Source: Clitopilus passeckerianus (taxonomy: Eukaryota; Basidiomycota; Agaricomycetes; Agaricales; Entolomataceae). From it: a stretch of 64,000 bases of DNA. The DNA lies in NCBI GenBank assembly GCA_944990035.1, contig CALYLX010000088.1, forward strand, positions 151,139 through 215,138, read 5' to 3'. Position numbers and translations under genes: made by a program. The notes under the pieces are model-generated. The model had not been told where the DNA came from. It made no database searches and saw only the letters and a list, made by a program, of their open reading frames with translations. Positions 23,001 through 33,437 of this stretch are shown one piece after another. Positions within the stretch are counted from its first letter, which is position 1. Each line of letters starts with the position of its first letter.

Positions 23001-26000
23001 AAGAGCGAGCTTGATCTGCCTTTTGGTCAACGCCCTCCGCTTCTTCACATCCATTCTAACAGGGGCGGTCGCGTTCCATGGCCGACTTAACTTCCTCTCC
23101 AACGCCTTCCATTGAATCCTTGCCATCCATATCATCTACTTCTGAAATCTCACTTTTCTCATCTCCAACGTCTGAATGCTCTGACTTACCACCGATTCCT
23201 CGCATTAGCAAACGCGAATACCTCCTTGCTCAAATCAGGCAGAAGGATGCGATCATTGAATCGCTGCTGAAACAGGTGAGTTGCCGTCTATGCGTCCAGA
23301 ACGCGTCCACTCAAACGATCTTATCAGCTTCATAACCCTTACATCGCGACACCCATGTCGATCGCATCCTACAGGATGGCAACTTCGCCTTCAGATTCCG
23401 ACAACAAGAATGTGCGCGCTTGGCTGGACAGACTTGAGTCCAGCGTAAGTTCGGCTGGTGGTTCTGTGGGTCCTGAAGCATTCAAGAGTCTGCGGAGCCC
23501 CTCCACCGGTGATGATGACGACTCCGACAACGAAGACCCATCATCTATGGGCGTTCCAGCCGATGACGACGACCAGACAGTCGGGCCCGACGCGGATGAG
23601 GAGAAACTGACCTCGTTGCCCGACACACATGTACCCCTAGGCCTTATCGCGAACCTCAGTTTGACGAATAACAAGGCGAAGTCCAGCAAGAAGGAGCAGA
23701 AGGATCCCGTGGCTGCCGAAGAAAATCTGGACGATGATGACGTCGTATGTTTTCTCAGCCGTTTCCAAACTCCCGGAGCGCCCATGTACTAACGCGTCGT
23801 TTTACCCATTAGGGTGTGGCAAACGAGACGTACTTCATGCCTGGTACGTGGTCTCGTGCTCTTATCTTGGTCTGAAATGTGCTTATTTGACGTCCAGGGC
23901 CCGCTACCGATCTCAAAATCCGAGCTACGCTTATTGAGCAGCATAGTCCACCTGATATTCTGGTTCACGGCCTCGTGACGCCCGAGGACGTGGATAAACT
24001 ATTTGAGCTGTAAGTTCCGTTCACCATGGACAAATACGATACAGTGCGCTGAATATCAATTAGGTTTTACCAGTACATCAATGTCAGTACTGGACTTATT
24101 CGCTTACAGCCTAGCGATCCTGACGCGTTCTTACTAGCCCTTCATCCATCTGCTCGATCCCGTCCTACATACACCTTCGTCAACTTTCGCAAGATGCCCG
24201 TTCCTCTTCACAGTTAGTAAGTGAACATTCCTACTGTCGCAGTATGTTCCTAGTTAACCACGTGTGGTTCCTAGTTTGTGCCATTTCCTCCAGGTACTAC
24301 AGCCAAAAGTCGGAGATTTACCCCATTGCAATGCACTTCGCGAAACATTCTGCTGCCAACGCGCTGATTGACGGCTGGAAGTCGGTCGAGCTTTGCCAGG
24401 CGTATATCCTTATGAGTATCTACGCTGTTCCGGCCCGGAGGTGGGAGGAAGATCGGAGTTGGCTCTACACAGGTTTGGCGATACGGTATGATTCAATCTC
24501 CAGCTGCAACACGTTATTCTTACATGCATCATCACCAGAATCGCTACGGACCTGAATCTCCACCAAGTACCGACTACGAAGCCCCAGGATGACAAGCAAG
24601 AACGGGAGATTTTGAACCGGACTAGAGTCTGGATGATCTGCTTCAACCTCGACCGATCCACCTCAACCCAATTCGGGAAGCCTTCCACAATCAAAGAGGA
24701 TTAGTGCGTACATTGCATCATCTCACTGAATGAAGCTCTGACGATGTCAAAGTATCATGCGTAATTCAAAGGAATGGTACAAGAAGTCCAAGAACAATCT
24801 TCCTGTACGTTCTCGGCTTCCCAGAATTTGCGTCGTTCTGACCCCCACTTCTCAGTATGACATCCATCTTTGCGCATACTCCGCCCTTTTGAGGATCGTG
24901 ACGAAGGCCCAGGATGAGATCTTCAGTGATTCTTCTTCCCCGACGGGACTTAACAAGGTGCGACACATCCAAAACGTTATTGAATTGAGAGCTTAATCTT
25001 GATGCAGCGTGTCGATTTCCGCACGGTCACTATGCAATGTGACGCTGAGTTGACCAACTATCACGAGGAGTGGTCAAAGAGATTTGCCGAAGAATCAGAT
25101 CCCAATGGTCTGTCTTGCTTTCATCCCGACCTGTATCTTGCTGATATCTCTTATATAGACGCCGGATGTGCCCTTAGATGTCGCCTGTTGCCTTTGTAAG
25201 CCTACAACCGTCTCTTACGAATCTGGAGGTCCTGATTTGCTATCAGCTTGGTCGAGTATTCCCGCCTCGTGATGTTCTCGTTCGCCTTCCAACAGGCCTA
25301 TCAAAGAGGACTGCAACCAGGCGATCAAATTTACTTCACGAAGGTTCGTAGTCGCCGATGCATGTTAGGGCTGCCATTGATGTTTGTACAGTGTCAAGAC
25401 TCTGCGAAAGCCGTCATACGGGTCATGATCGAATCTCTGGCACCAAGCGACTACATGCGCTATGCACCTGATGGTAGGATTGATCCCCTTCCATTGGCTC
25501 GGCGGTGATTGACATGTTTTCCGTCCATAGGCCACTTTATATTTGCGTCATTTGCATCAGCATTCTTACTGAAGGTAAGTCCGGGCTTGCCTAGCCACCG
25601 AGCCGGGACTGATGTACCGGGCATTCAGCTTCTGCGCAAGGAGTTTGCCCATTACCTCACCAAGGACCAAGAGACAGAGATCTTCGATCTCATTGGACGC
25701 CTCATCCAGACTCTCAGCTCCTCAAAAATCGCCATCGATGACAGACATACCCCAAAACTCTATGCAAGATTCCTTGCAGGCTTGCTGTCAAAACATAGAA
25801 GGGAAGGCACAGTGCACGTTGGACGCCTGGCTCCAAATGCTCCATCTGGCAGTTCTGGTGCCCCAAGCTACCCTCAGGCAGGGGCCGGTCCCTCGACGAG
25901 CACATTCTCGGTGAATCAAGGCTTTTCAAGCACAACAATCCCCAGCCAATCAGGTGGCTCTTATTCCGGGGCTATGGATGCCACCCCAACCTACGATTAT

Positions 26001-26394
26001 CAGTCTGATGCGACTGTGCCGGCTGGCATGGGTCAGATCAACTTTGGCAACGACCTTGGATTGGCTGCTTTCGGTGGAGGTATCTCTGAGGAAGAGACAT
26101 TGGCGACTATGCAAGCTATCAATAGCGATGCTTGGTGGTCGACAATGATGATGCCAGGGTATGCCTCATGGCTTTGCTTTCTTTTCCGTGCTCTTACCAA
26201 TCTTCGTTTGCAGTTTCTCTTGGCCTGAGTCTCAGTCGCCTTCAAGTAACGGTAGCAGCCCACAGCCAACGAGCAGCGCCGGCTATTCTTCGCCCTCCCC
26301 ACCCCGGCCTTATACCGATTCTCACCTTACACCCTCTCACGGGTACCACGGTGGCGCTGGGATGTACCACGCAGTTCCCACTGTCGTCCCATGA
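20040..26394 (+). CDS. Q-rich Zn2Cys6 fungal transcription factor
   Basis: A large regulator of roughly 1,250-1,300 residues. The start at 20040 (MLPSQQGRTNAGHP) is chosen because a 5'-UTR intron seems to end at 20026. The N-terminal about 400 residues are low-complexity Gln/Pro/Ser/Tyr (many QQQ runs, 20330-21290), then a basic KPSTKRRRKNPAP and an acidic SDSDSDDDGYGG. The Zn2Cys6 cluster is split over three exons: ACTHCKKLK (22242-22275), MKCDFPTGDNTCRRCKSSGH (from 22680), and VEGRKPRTAPNKREYLL across the next intron. All six cysteines are present. A coiled-coil-like linker (QIRQKDAIIESLLKQL) and acidic spacer precede the fungal-specific TF domain (YYxQKSEIYPIAMHFAKHSA, ATDLNLHQVPTTK, RTRVWMICFNLDRS). 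It ends at 26394 after a Ser/Pro/Gly-rich tail. Introns 1-3 are 831, 404 and 428 nt, far longer than neighbours. The target genes are unknown. Confidence 0.88.
22994..23077 (+). promoter_or_regulatory. Candidate internal promoter inside intron 3 of the Zn2Cys6 gene
   Basis: A perfect TATA-type element (tataaaaaag, 22994-23003) lies 84 bp upstream of an ATG at 23078 in good context (ttccatggcc). From that ATG the frame runs without splicing (MADLTSSPTPSIESLPSISS) straight into the next exon at KREYLLAQIRQKD. This would give a product lacking the zinc cluster. It is a prediction from sequence layout only. Confidence 0.4.
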
Positions 26395-26675
26395 AAGTGT
26401 GTTGATGTTACGCTTCGGACTACTTTACGCTCGGACGTTGTATGATATAACAATTTGCTTTTGGTTTCTGTGTTATCGTGTTGTTTAACCCATATGATGT
26501 TGTACCCTTTACCTGTGTCGTTTTTAATGTTGTAAATCTAGAATAGAGGCGGTCCAGAATTTCCCATTGGTTTAACTTTGATGCAATGCAGACAGGCTTT
26601 GAATTTGGCGACCAGCCATATCCTAATTTGGCAAAAGCCGGTGATCATTCTTCAATAAACGTTCAGACGGCCACC

Positions 26676-28485
26676 ATGGCCACTACGGACCTCCTTGAGT
26701 TAGTCAGTCATCAGCTCTTTTGCGCCACCTTATTCTTAAAGGAAACTACCCCAGGATTGGCGTCTTCAAGAATGTACTCACACATTCCCGATTTTTCTTG
26801 ACTTTACGCTCCCAAACTGGCGAATATCACCCACTCATTCTTTTCAGACTCACCCCGGAGTTGGGTCGACCACCAAACTGCAACACACCTGGCGACACCA
26901 ATGAAAAGACGGCTGAAACAATGATTGACAAGCAGCTTTATGTTATGGAAGCAACTTGTCCTCATCTTGGCGCAGACCTCTCGCATGCCGATATAGAGGA
27001 CCACGAAACGGGCATAGTGGCAGTATGCCCATGGCATCGGTGAGATCCACCTGTCAATATTCCTTTCTATCCCTCATACTCTTCAGATATGACTTCGATC
27101 TTCGTACAGGGAAGAGTGAAACGGGTCTTAACGCTTGCACATATCACGTTGAAGTCAAAGAGGATTCTTCAGATGGTGTAGAGAAGGTTTTCATGGAAAC
27201 ACCTCGACACAGTACTGGGTGGAAAGTAGTAGAACTGAGACCAGTGTCCGAAGGTGTGCCCGTAAATCTCGTCCTTGTGGGAAATGTAATGACGCTTTTC
27301 CTCTGCGTTCGATAGCCTTCTCCGACCCGCCTCCTGCGCCGGCTGCTCCTCTGCTGCCCATCACTCACGGAGAAAAAGCATCCATCGACGAACCCGTTGT
27401 TCCGCTAGATGAACCTCCAAGAACCCTCATGCAATGGGCTGTCCTAATTCTGAACACGCCGAATCCAACCCTGAAGGTGCAGAGGACGAGGCATGCGGTT
27501 GAAATGCTTCGGACCGGTCAACTCGTCTCTATAGGACACAAGTCCTCAAATGCTCCAAGACCACCTGATGTGCCACCGCGAGAGGATACATACGCTCGTA
27601 ATACATTAGATCCGAGCAAGATGAAGAATAGGAAGAACAGGGCAGTGATGCTCCATGCATTGGCTAATATCGAGCAATGGGCGTGAGTTTTTCTGGTTTC
27701 CTTTCACGAGACTCGATTGACGGTCGAAAATCCAGGATAGATCTTGCGTGAGTTTCCCTCGCATTTCAAATTCCAAAAAACTCACCACCCCTCAAGATGG
27801 GATATTATTGCGCGATTCGGACCTTCATATCCTGACATACCCCCTGCATTCTTTTCGGACTTTGCAAAGATGGCGCTTGACGAGTCGAAGCATTTGTGAG
27901 ACTCCTTGTCCATCCGAGTCGGTAAACCGACATCTCATCTCGATTATTTACAGCACACTACTTACAACTAGACTTGCCGAAATTTCTCCCTCAACGCCTT
28001 ATGGTAGCATGCCCGTTCACGCGTCCCTCTGGGAATCTGCTACGGTCACATCTACTTCGCTGCGGTCCCGGCTGGCTATCATACATCTGGTGCACGAAGC
28101 CCGTGGATTGGACGTCAATCCAGGCACCATTGAACGCTTTAGAAAAGCTGGGGATAAGGAGAGTGTGGATGTCATGGAGATCATCCATGCGGATGAGGTG
28201 ACCCACGTCACGACAGGATATAGGTGGTTTACTTGGGTTTGCAATCGTGATGGAGGCGTAGATCCTGTGAAGGCATTCAGGGAAGAGGTTCGGAAAGGGT
28301 GGAGAGGGGATGTCAAAGGCCCCTTCAATGTCGAAGATAGGGAGCGCGCCGGGTTGTCTAGGGATTTCTACGAGAATTTGAAAGGTGAAATGGGCTTACC
28401 TCCTCGAGAAGAGGAGATCAAGCAGGAAATAAAGGCATTAACGGAGTCGATTAATCATATCACTGTCGAGTACAAGCAAGAGTAA
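26676..28485 (+). CDS. Rieske [2Fe-2S] - DUF455 (ferritin-like) fusion protein
   Basis: The start at 26676 has an ideal context (ccaccatgg). The Rieske half shows both ligand boxes, ATCPHLGADLSH (Cys, His) and VAVCPWHRYDFDLRTG (Cys, His), across an intron after CPWHR. An intron of 62 nt (about 27256-27317, GTGTGC..TAG) then joins VELRPVSE to AFSDPPPAPAAPLLP in phase, so the Rieske half is fused to the DUF455 half. That half shows the ferritin-like carboxylate and histidine pattern: NIEQWAIDLAWD, MALDESKHF and MEIIHADEVTHV, after introns near 27683 and 27747. Together this suggests a di-iron oxidase or oxygenase fed by its own 2Fe-2S domain; this is inference, since DUF455 has no settled function. 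The N-terminal 30-40 residues are uncertain because more than one splice reading is open. The end is at 28485. Confidence 0.8.
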
Positions 28486-28589
28486 TGCACGCATCTACTG
28501 TACTTCTACCTTTTGCTCTCGCGGTGGATAAGTAGTGGTCACCTGCCTGATTCTTGTGTTAGATCTTCAGGCATCATACCCCCTCCGCA

Positions 28590-30760
28590 TCATTTCAAGG
28601 GCGGCTCCTAAACGTTCACCTTCTTTGTTTATGAACCGCTGAGGCCGCTCTACCTGGGGAGCTTAATCATTCCTGACCAAAACCATCGAGGAATTCTCGC
28701 GGTCAAACTTGTCAATATCCTCCAGCCGTCGACCCAAACCAACGAAAACGAGGCAATGAATAAAAAAACAAGGTAGAAGTACATAGTTTGCGTACAGGAA
28801 TAAAAAGGGCATTCAAGACGATCCGAATTAGATAGAACCTCCAGCCAAAGCTCGCTATTCCAAGAGGGGTTACTTGAACCACAACGTAATTTGATATCTG
28901 CAACGGCTCGATGACGAACATGGTTTAGATGCTTCGGTGAATATAGAAGCGTACCAGTGAGACGCCGCACCGGCAGGGGTTCCACAGGCTCTCGTTGGCG
29001 AGCAATTAATCTCGGTTGGATAGAGCCATGGTACACCCTGTTAGCGACAAAATATTAGGACTAAGGGTGCAGAACACAGGGAGGAGAAAACATGCCTGCC
29101 AGCAGATTCCCAAGATTACATGGTACAAGAAGAAAAAAACAGTGGCCGCAGCGCCAACGCTCTTCCCGACTCCGGGGTCGCTAGAGTGAGCAAGCAACCC
29201 CGATATACAAGCGTAACATATACATTGGCCAGTTGCGCCCCACAGCAAGAGTTTACGCACACCGAAATCTCAACCAGGAAAAGTCCGAAGAAGGCAAAGA
29301 TGAGATGCGATACTGAATTCCATGCGGCCAGGAGACGCGCTAGAATCAGCGACAAGCCAACTGAATTCTGGAGCACGAGGGGGAGGCTGGGGAGTGGTTA
29401 GCATGTGGTACACCCAAATAGAGATTCACAGACTGACGAGTAGCTGGTGACATTGATGCCAACAAGTTGCTGCATTCACTGGGTACCTAAAATGTTCCGT
29501 GATACAGATCTATAATTATGAACCCACGATGGCTGAAGAAAACCGCACCTTCACCAAGCGTCAAGCGTCGCAACATTCCGGCATTACCTGTGTTCCCATG
29601 TAACATATGGGACCAGATGGGTGCCATTTCTTTCTCGATATGCGCAGCTTCGAGTATCTTTTCCTTCTTGAAGATAATGGTGTCGTCGGTTGCAGACGCG
29701 CCATTTCCCTGAAGCGCAATCAGAACATTTACTCCATCCTTCTCGTGCCCGTCTGCCAAGAGCCATCATGGGTTTTTCAGGCAACCACGGGACGGTAAGA
29801 AATATGATTATGGCAAAAACGAGTTGAAAATCTACTGGGAAACACCAGGGCACGCTGCCTGGAAGGAAATTGAAACCAAAGGTCGTCCAGTTGCTTAGCG
29901 AGAATCCGCAAAATTCATCCTATACTTGGTCAAAGGGTAGCCGTAAGGGGTGAAGAGATCATGGCTCACATCATTCCAAATACAACTAGTTTACCTCGCC
30001 AACTCGGTTTTGACGTCTCGCTTTGCCAAACGGGTGCTATAGGCGTGTTGCATGCTAAAAGTCAAATTCAATACCCACGTTCAACCATGCTTGACGCCAA
30101 TGAGAGAATTGCGCTCACCCGTTTCCGAGGCCTCATTGCAAAGGTATGAAATGAGCGGCGCGGTAAACTCAAATCGAATAATATTAATTCACCTGTAATA
30201 ATACGGGTCACGATCATATGAGCAACTGTGAAGGCACAGATCTGGAGAATAGCGCCGATCGACATAGTGGTAACGCCGATTAGGAAGGTCTTCTTTCTTC
30301 CCAAGGTTTCTCCTAGAACATCACAATCAAATCAGGATCAGCTTCCGATAACATATTCTAGGGAGCAAAGAACACATTACCAAAGACAAATGTGGCTATA
30401 GCACCGAAGAAACTGATGGACATGAGTTGTTTCCACAATCAACCTGCCACCGAGTTCGGGGTGCTTACCTTTCAATGTCATACAATCATACGATAGTGCC
30501 TTGAAGCTTGGGATCTGGATTACCCATAGTATTCAGGAAGTCTTCAGTGTCAATGATGCCGCCGAAAACTCCCTAGTCGTAACCTGCGTAGATATTTACC
30601 GCCTCAGCCGGGGTTTCTAGATCGAGTATCAATGAACCATTGGTGATTTGCCGAACAATGTCATCGCGGTGGCACACGCGACTGTCACCCATACATTGAG
30701 CTTCGTTCCGGTTAGACCGAAATAAAGCGCCTTGTGGCTGATGTCGGAGTCTTGATTGAC
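28590..30760 (-). pseudogene. Decayed MFS sugar transporter (lactose permease/LAC12-like)
   Basis: Reading right to left, the order of motifs fits a fungal sugar porter: ALYFGLTGTKLNVWVTVACA, GVFGGIIDTEDFLNTMGNPD, LGRKKTFLIGVTTMSIGA, NTPIAPVWQSETSKPSWRGK, WTTFGFNFLPGSVPW, LVFAIIIFLTVPWLPE, LADGHEKDGVNVLIALQG and RRLEDIDKFDRE. Lesions are clear. TAG replaces the Gln of the expected YDQGVFGG at 30573-30575. TGA interrupts GTIV.LYDIE at 30486-30488. The frame shifts between WLPE and LADGHEKDG near 29760-29775, and again after DKFDRE near 28690. No start codon is found upstream of the first exon. The carrier is therefore non-functional, but decay looks recent since long segments remain readable. 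Confidence 0.85.
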
Positions 30761-31469
30761 ATCTGAGAACTTCTCACTACACGTTTATCGTAACTTTGAT
30801 TGTGAATTGAAAGAAAGAGGGTGCTTAATTATGTTGGATCTCAGTAGATTTCTTGTTGCCAACAACGCTTTTCTCAGTCATGGGAAAGTGGGAGGTGAAG
30901 AGAAAGTTATCGCTGGATTCCGCGGTGGCCAAGACGTGCTAGACATGATAATCTTTGGTGAATCTTAGACTCGGCTGCACCTTGAAGCACATTTCATATG
31001 ATGCTACACGTGTATGCCTGCAGACATTCTTTAAGGAGAAATGTATACCGACGGCAATGTCCGTGTACGAACTCGGAAATGTCGCGTGAACATTTCTCGA
31101 TGTTCTTCCGTTCTTTTATGTCCTTCCGTACCCCAATTAGTGGTACATGTGGCTGAGAAAAAGATCAGATATACGCATTGATGTAGTTTAGACGGACGGC
31201 CCACCAGTAAATGTATGGTTACCGAAATATCATTCACCTTGCGGACATCACATGCAAGCGTGTCGGAGTCAACTTTGACGCCCACAAACACAGCTCTGAT
31301 GTCGGATGACAGAACCTATTAAAGGTTAGTTTGCCCCAATTTCTAACGAGTTGGTTCCCCGCTCTCAAACTCCCACTCCCTGCGGTCCCACCTCTCTCCC
31401 AGGAGAGTCGTATACTTGTCGCCATACGAAAGGTGAAGCTTCTACGAGCTATAGGATTCAGCATTCGCC
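30761..31469. other. Intergenic region
   Basis: About 700 bp between the decayed transporter and the C2H2 gene. Short frames on both strands (for example 30756-30968 and 31031-31291) have no recognisable motif. The region presumably includes the C2H2 gene promoter. Confidence 0.45.
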
Positions 31470-33104
31470 ATGGAGAACGCACCTGAAAGGTGAGTATTTC
31501 CCACCCTCAGTTCGCGCCAGCGTGTTGCAGGACGCATGTCAGGCGAAGGACCCTGAGTCCTCCAGCATTCCGTTGGTGGAAGAGAAAGTTTTTGGCTTTC
31601 TTTTGTCTGAAGTTGTGGTGATCGATTGAGCGCCTGTTCTGACCTAATCATCTATCAATTTGACGCAGCTCGACATCCGTCCGTATGCGCCACACAGAGC
31701 AGCGATCTCAAGACTCAAGTTACGACAGCGAAAACGAGTCACGACAGTCAACGCAATCTCCACGTCCATTAGTCCAATATGTTACCCAACCTTATGACCG
31801 AGAAGCCATGCTCAACCCGGTGCATCCCACTCTCGATGCTATCATGGCAGACCCCTCACCAGCGAACCTCAACATCACCTTGCTGGAAACTGTCACCGCT
31901 ACTTATGCATGGTCGAAACTTGTTCCTGCATCAAAAATGACGGGTCCACCTGCTTTGTACATCCAACGGAACAAGAAAAAAGAGGATGATGACTGGAGGG
32001 AACGACTGAGCGAAGCTTTGGGGTACACAGTGGAGCGCTCGAGTAGTCATCAACGTCCAACGGCCGGACTCTCTCGCAGACGCTCTATGAACCTCCCACC
32101 CATTGAATCCCTAAGGGAGCCTAGGTGCGCTTCTGTTCCCCGTTGTCTCTGTCGTATGCCGTATGAACAAAAATTTCTTCTAGGTCGATATACGACTCGC
32201 GAAGTCTAACCTCCCCCACCACTCATCGACGGGGTTCTCGAACACCAGGCTCGGACTACCCTATGTCCGAACCGGAGGTCGATCAATTCGATGAAGGGGA
32301 GGACGAAATCGACCCTCCAGAACCCTCGGCCGTGCGTCCGCCTGCTGCTAGCACCTCGACCCCGAGTCAAAAACCCTGGCACCACTACGCGAAGCGGGTT
32401 CAAAATCCGGCTGGTGCCTTCATGTATCTGTGTCTCTGGGGTGGAACTGAAGGCAGAGGGCCATGTAACTACGAGAGCAAAAAACAACTGGTCAAGCGTC
32501 ATATTGAGACAACCCATCTGGGTATAAAGTGAGTTGAGCTGTCCGTCCTATCCGTGGTCGGGAATTCGCCGCTAATCGAGATCCATCTCCAGACCGTATC
32601 TTTGCACTATCTGCAAGAAGTCATTCCCTCAGGTGAGTGCCCTGGATTCGGCTGCTATAACGGGAGATACTCATACGGTTGACGTCAGAAAACACACCTC
32701 GAGATCCATCTAAACGCCCAGTATACTCCTGTCCGCATTAGCAACCGCCACCATCAGCTGACCATGTCTTACCTCTAGCACCAAGGAGAAGCCATACGAG
32801 TGCATGTACGACGGCTGCAAGGAAGCTTTCGGGGACCTGTCAAGAAGATTCAAACATTACCGAAGTGTTCACGGGTACCAACCCAAGCAATACAAGAAAA
32901 AGTTCAAGGTTGGTCTGCTTTCCCTCTGGATTTTTAGGTGGCATCTGCTGACCATTCTAGCCAATTCCCGCTTTCTAGTCGATTCTCCCACCGGAGAAAC
33001 GCTTCATCAACAGTCCTCCGCAACGGCTCCCGAGGGCCCGGACGAAGAACGTGGGCACCTCGAGCTCTGTGTCGACCTTCCAGGTGACGATGCAGGAGCA
33101 GTGA
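31470..33104 (+). CDS. C2H2 zinc-finger protein, three fingers
   Basis: The start MENAPES at 31470 is joined by a 191-nt intron to SSTSVRMRHTEQRSQDSS. A Ser/Arg-rich, probably disordered N-terminal half (about 250 residues) includes PTLDAIMADPSPANLNITLL. The finger region follows: an atypical first finger (CLWGGTEGRGPCNYESKKQL then H..TTH, long Cys-Cys spacing), PYLCTICKKSFPQKTHLEIH across two introns, and KPYECMYDGCKEAFGDLSRR then H.RSVH. The tail after the last intron reads SILPPEKRFINSPPQRLPRA and stops at 33104. About 430 residues. It is likely a nuclear DNA-binding regulator; the target is unknown. The long first intron for this genome and the atypical first finger are the only odd points. 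Confidence 0.8.
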
Positions 33105-33437
33105 TCAGGACTTCAGCAGTTTTTACAGGTTTGTATTCTCAGGGACTATTCAGTACACTTCTTAGACGATCTTTACGCTCCTTATACCCTCCATACCCCT
33201 GGTTTTCGGCTATGATTTCATACCACACTCTCATGTACCATGTTCTCGCGCAATGTTGCTTTGTCCTTGTCCATGTTAAGACCGATCTTTGTTGGTTTTG
33301 CGCCAATGTCGCCTTTCGGTCTGCGAGCCCGTGTTTGTGAGTATTGTGGTTTGCTTGTCATAGTCGTGGAATGCAATCAATGTTCCCGAAAAAGTTGCCA
33401 CCACCCTGGCCAGTTTGAGTTTGAGTGTCGTTAGATT

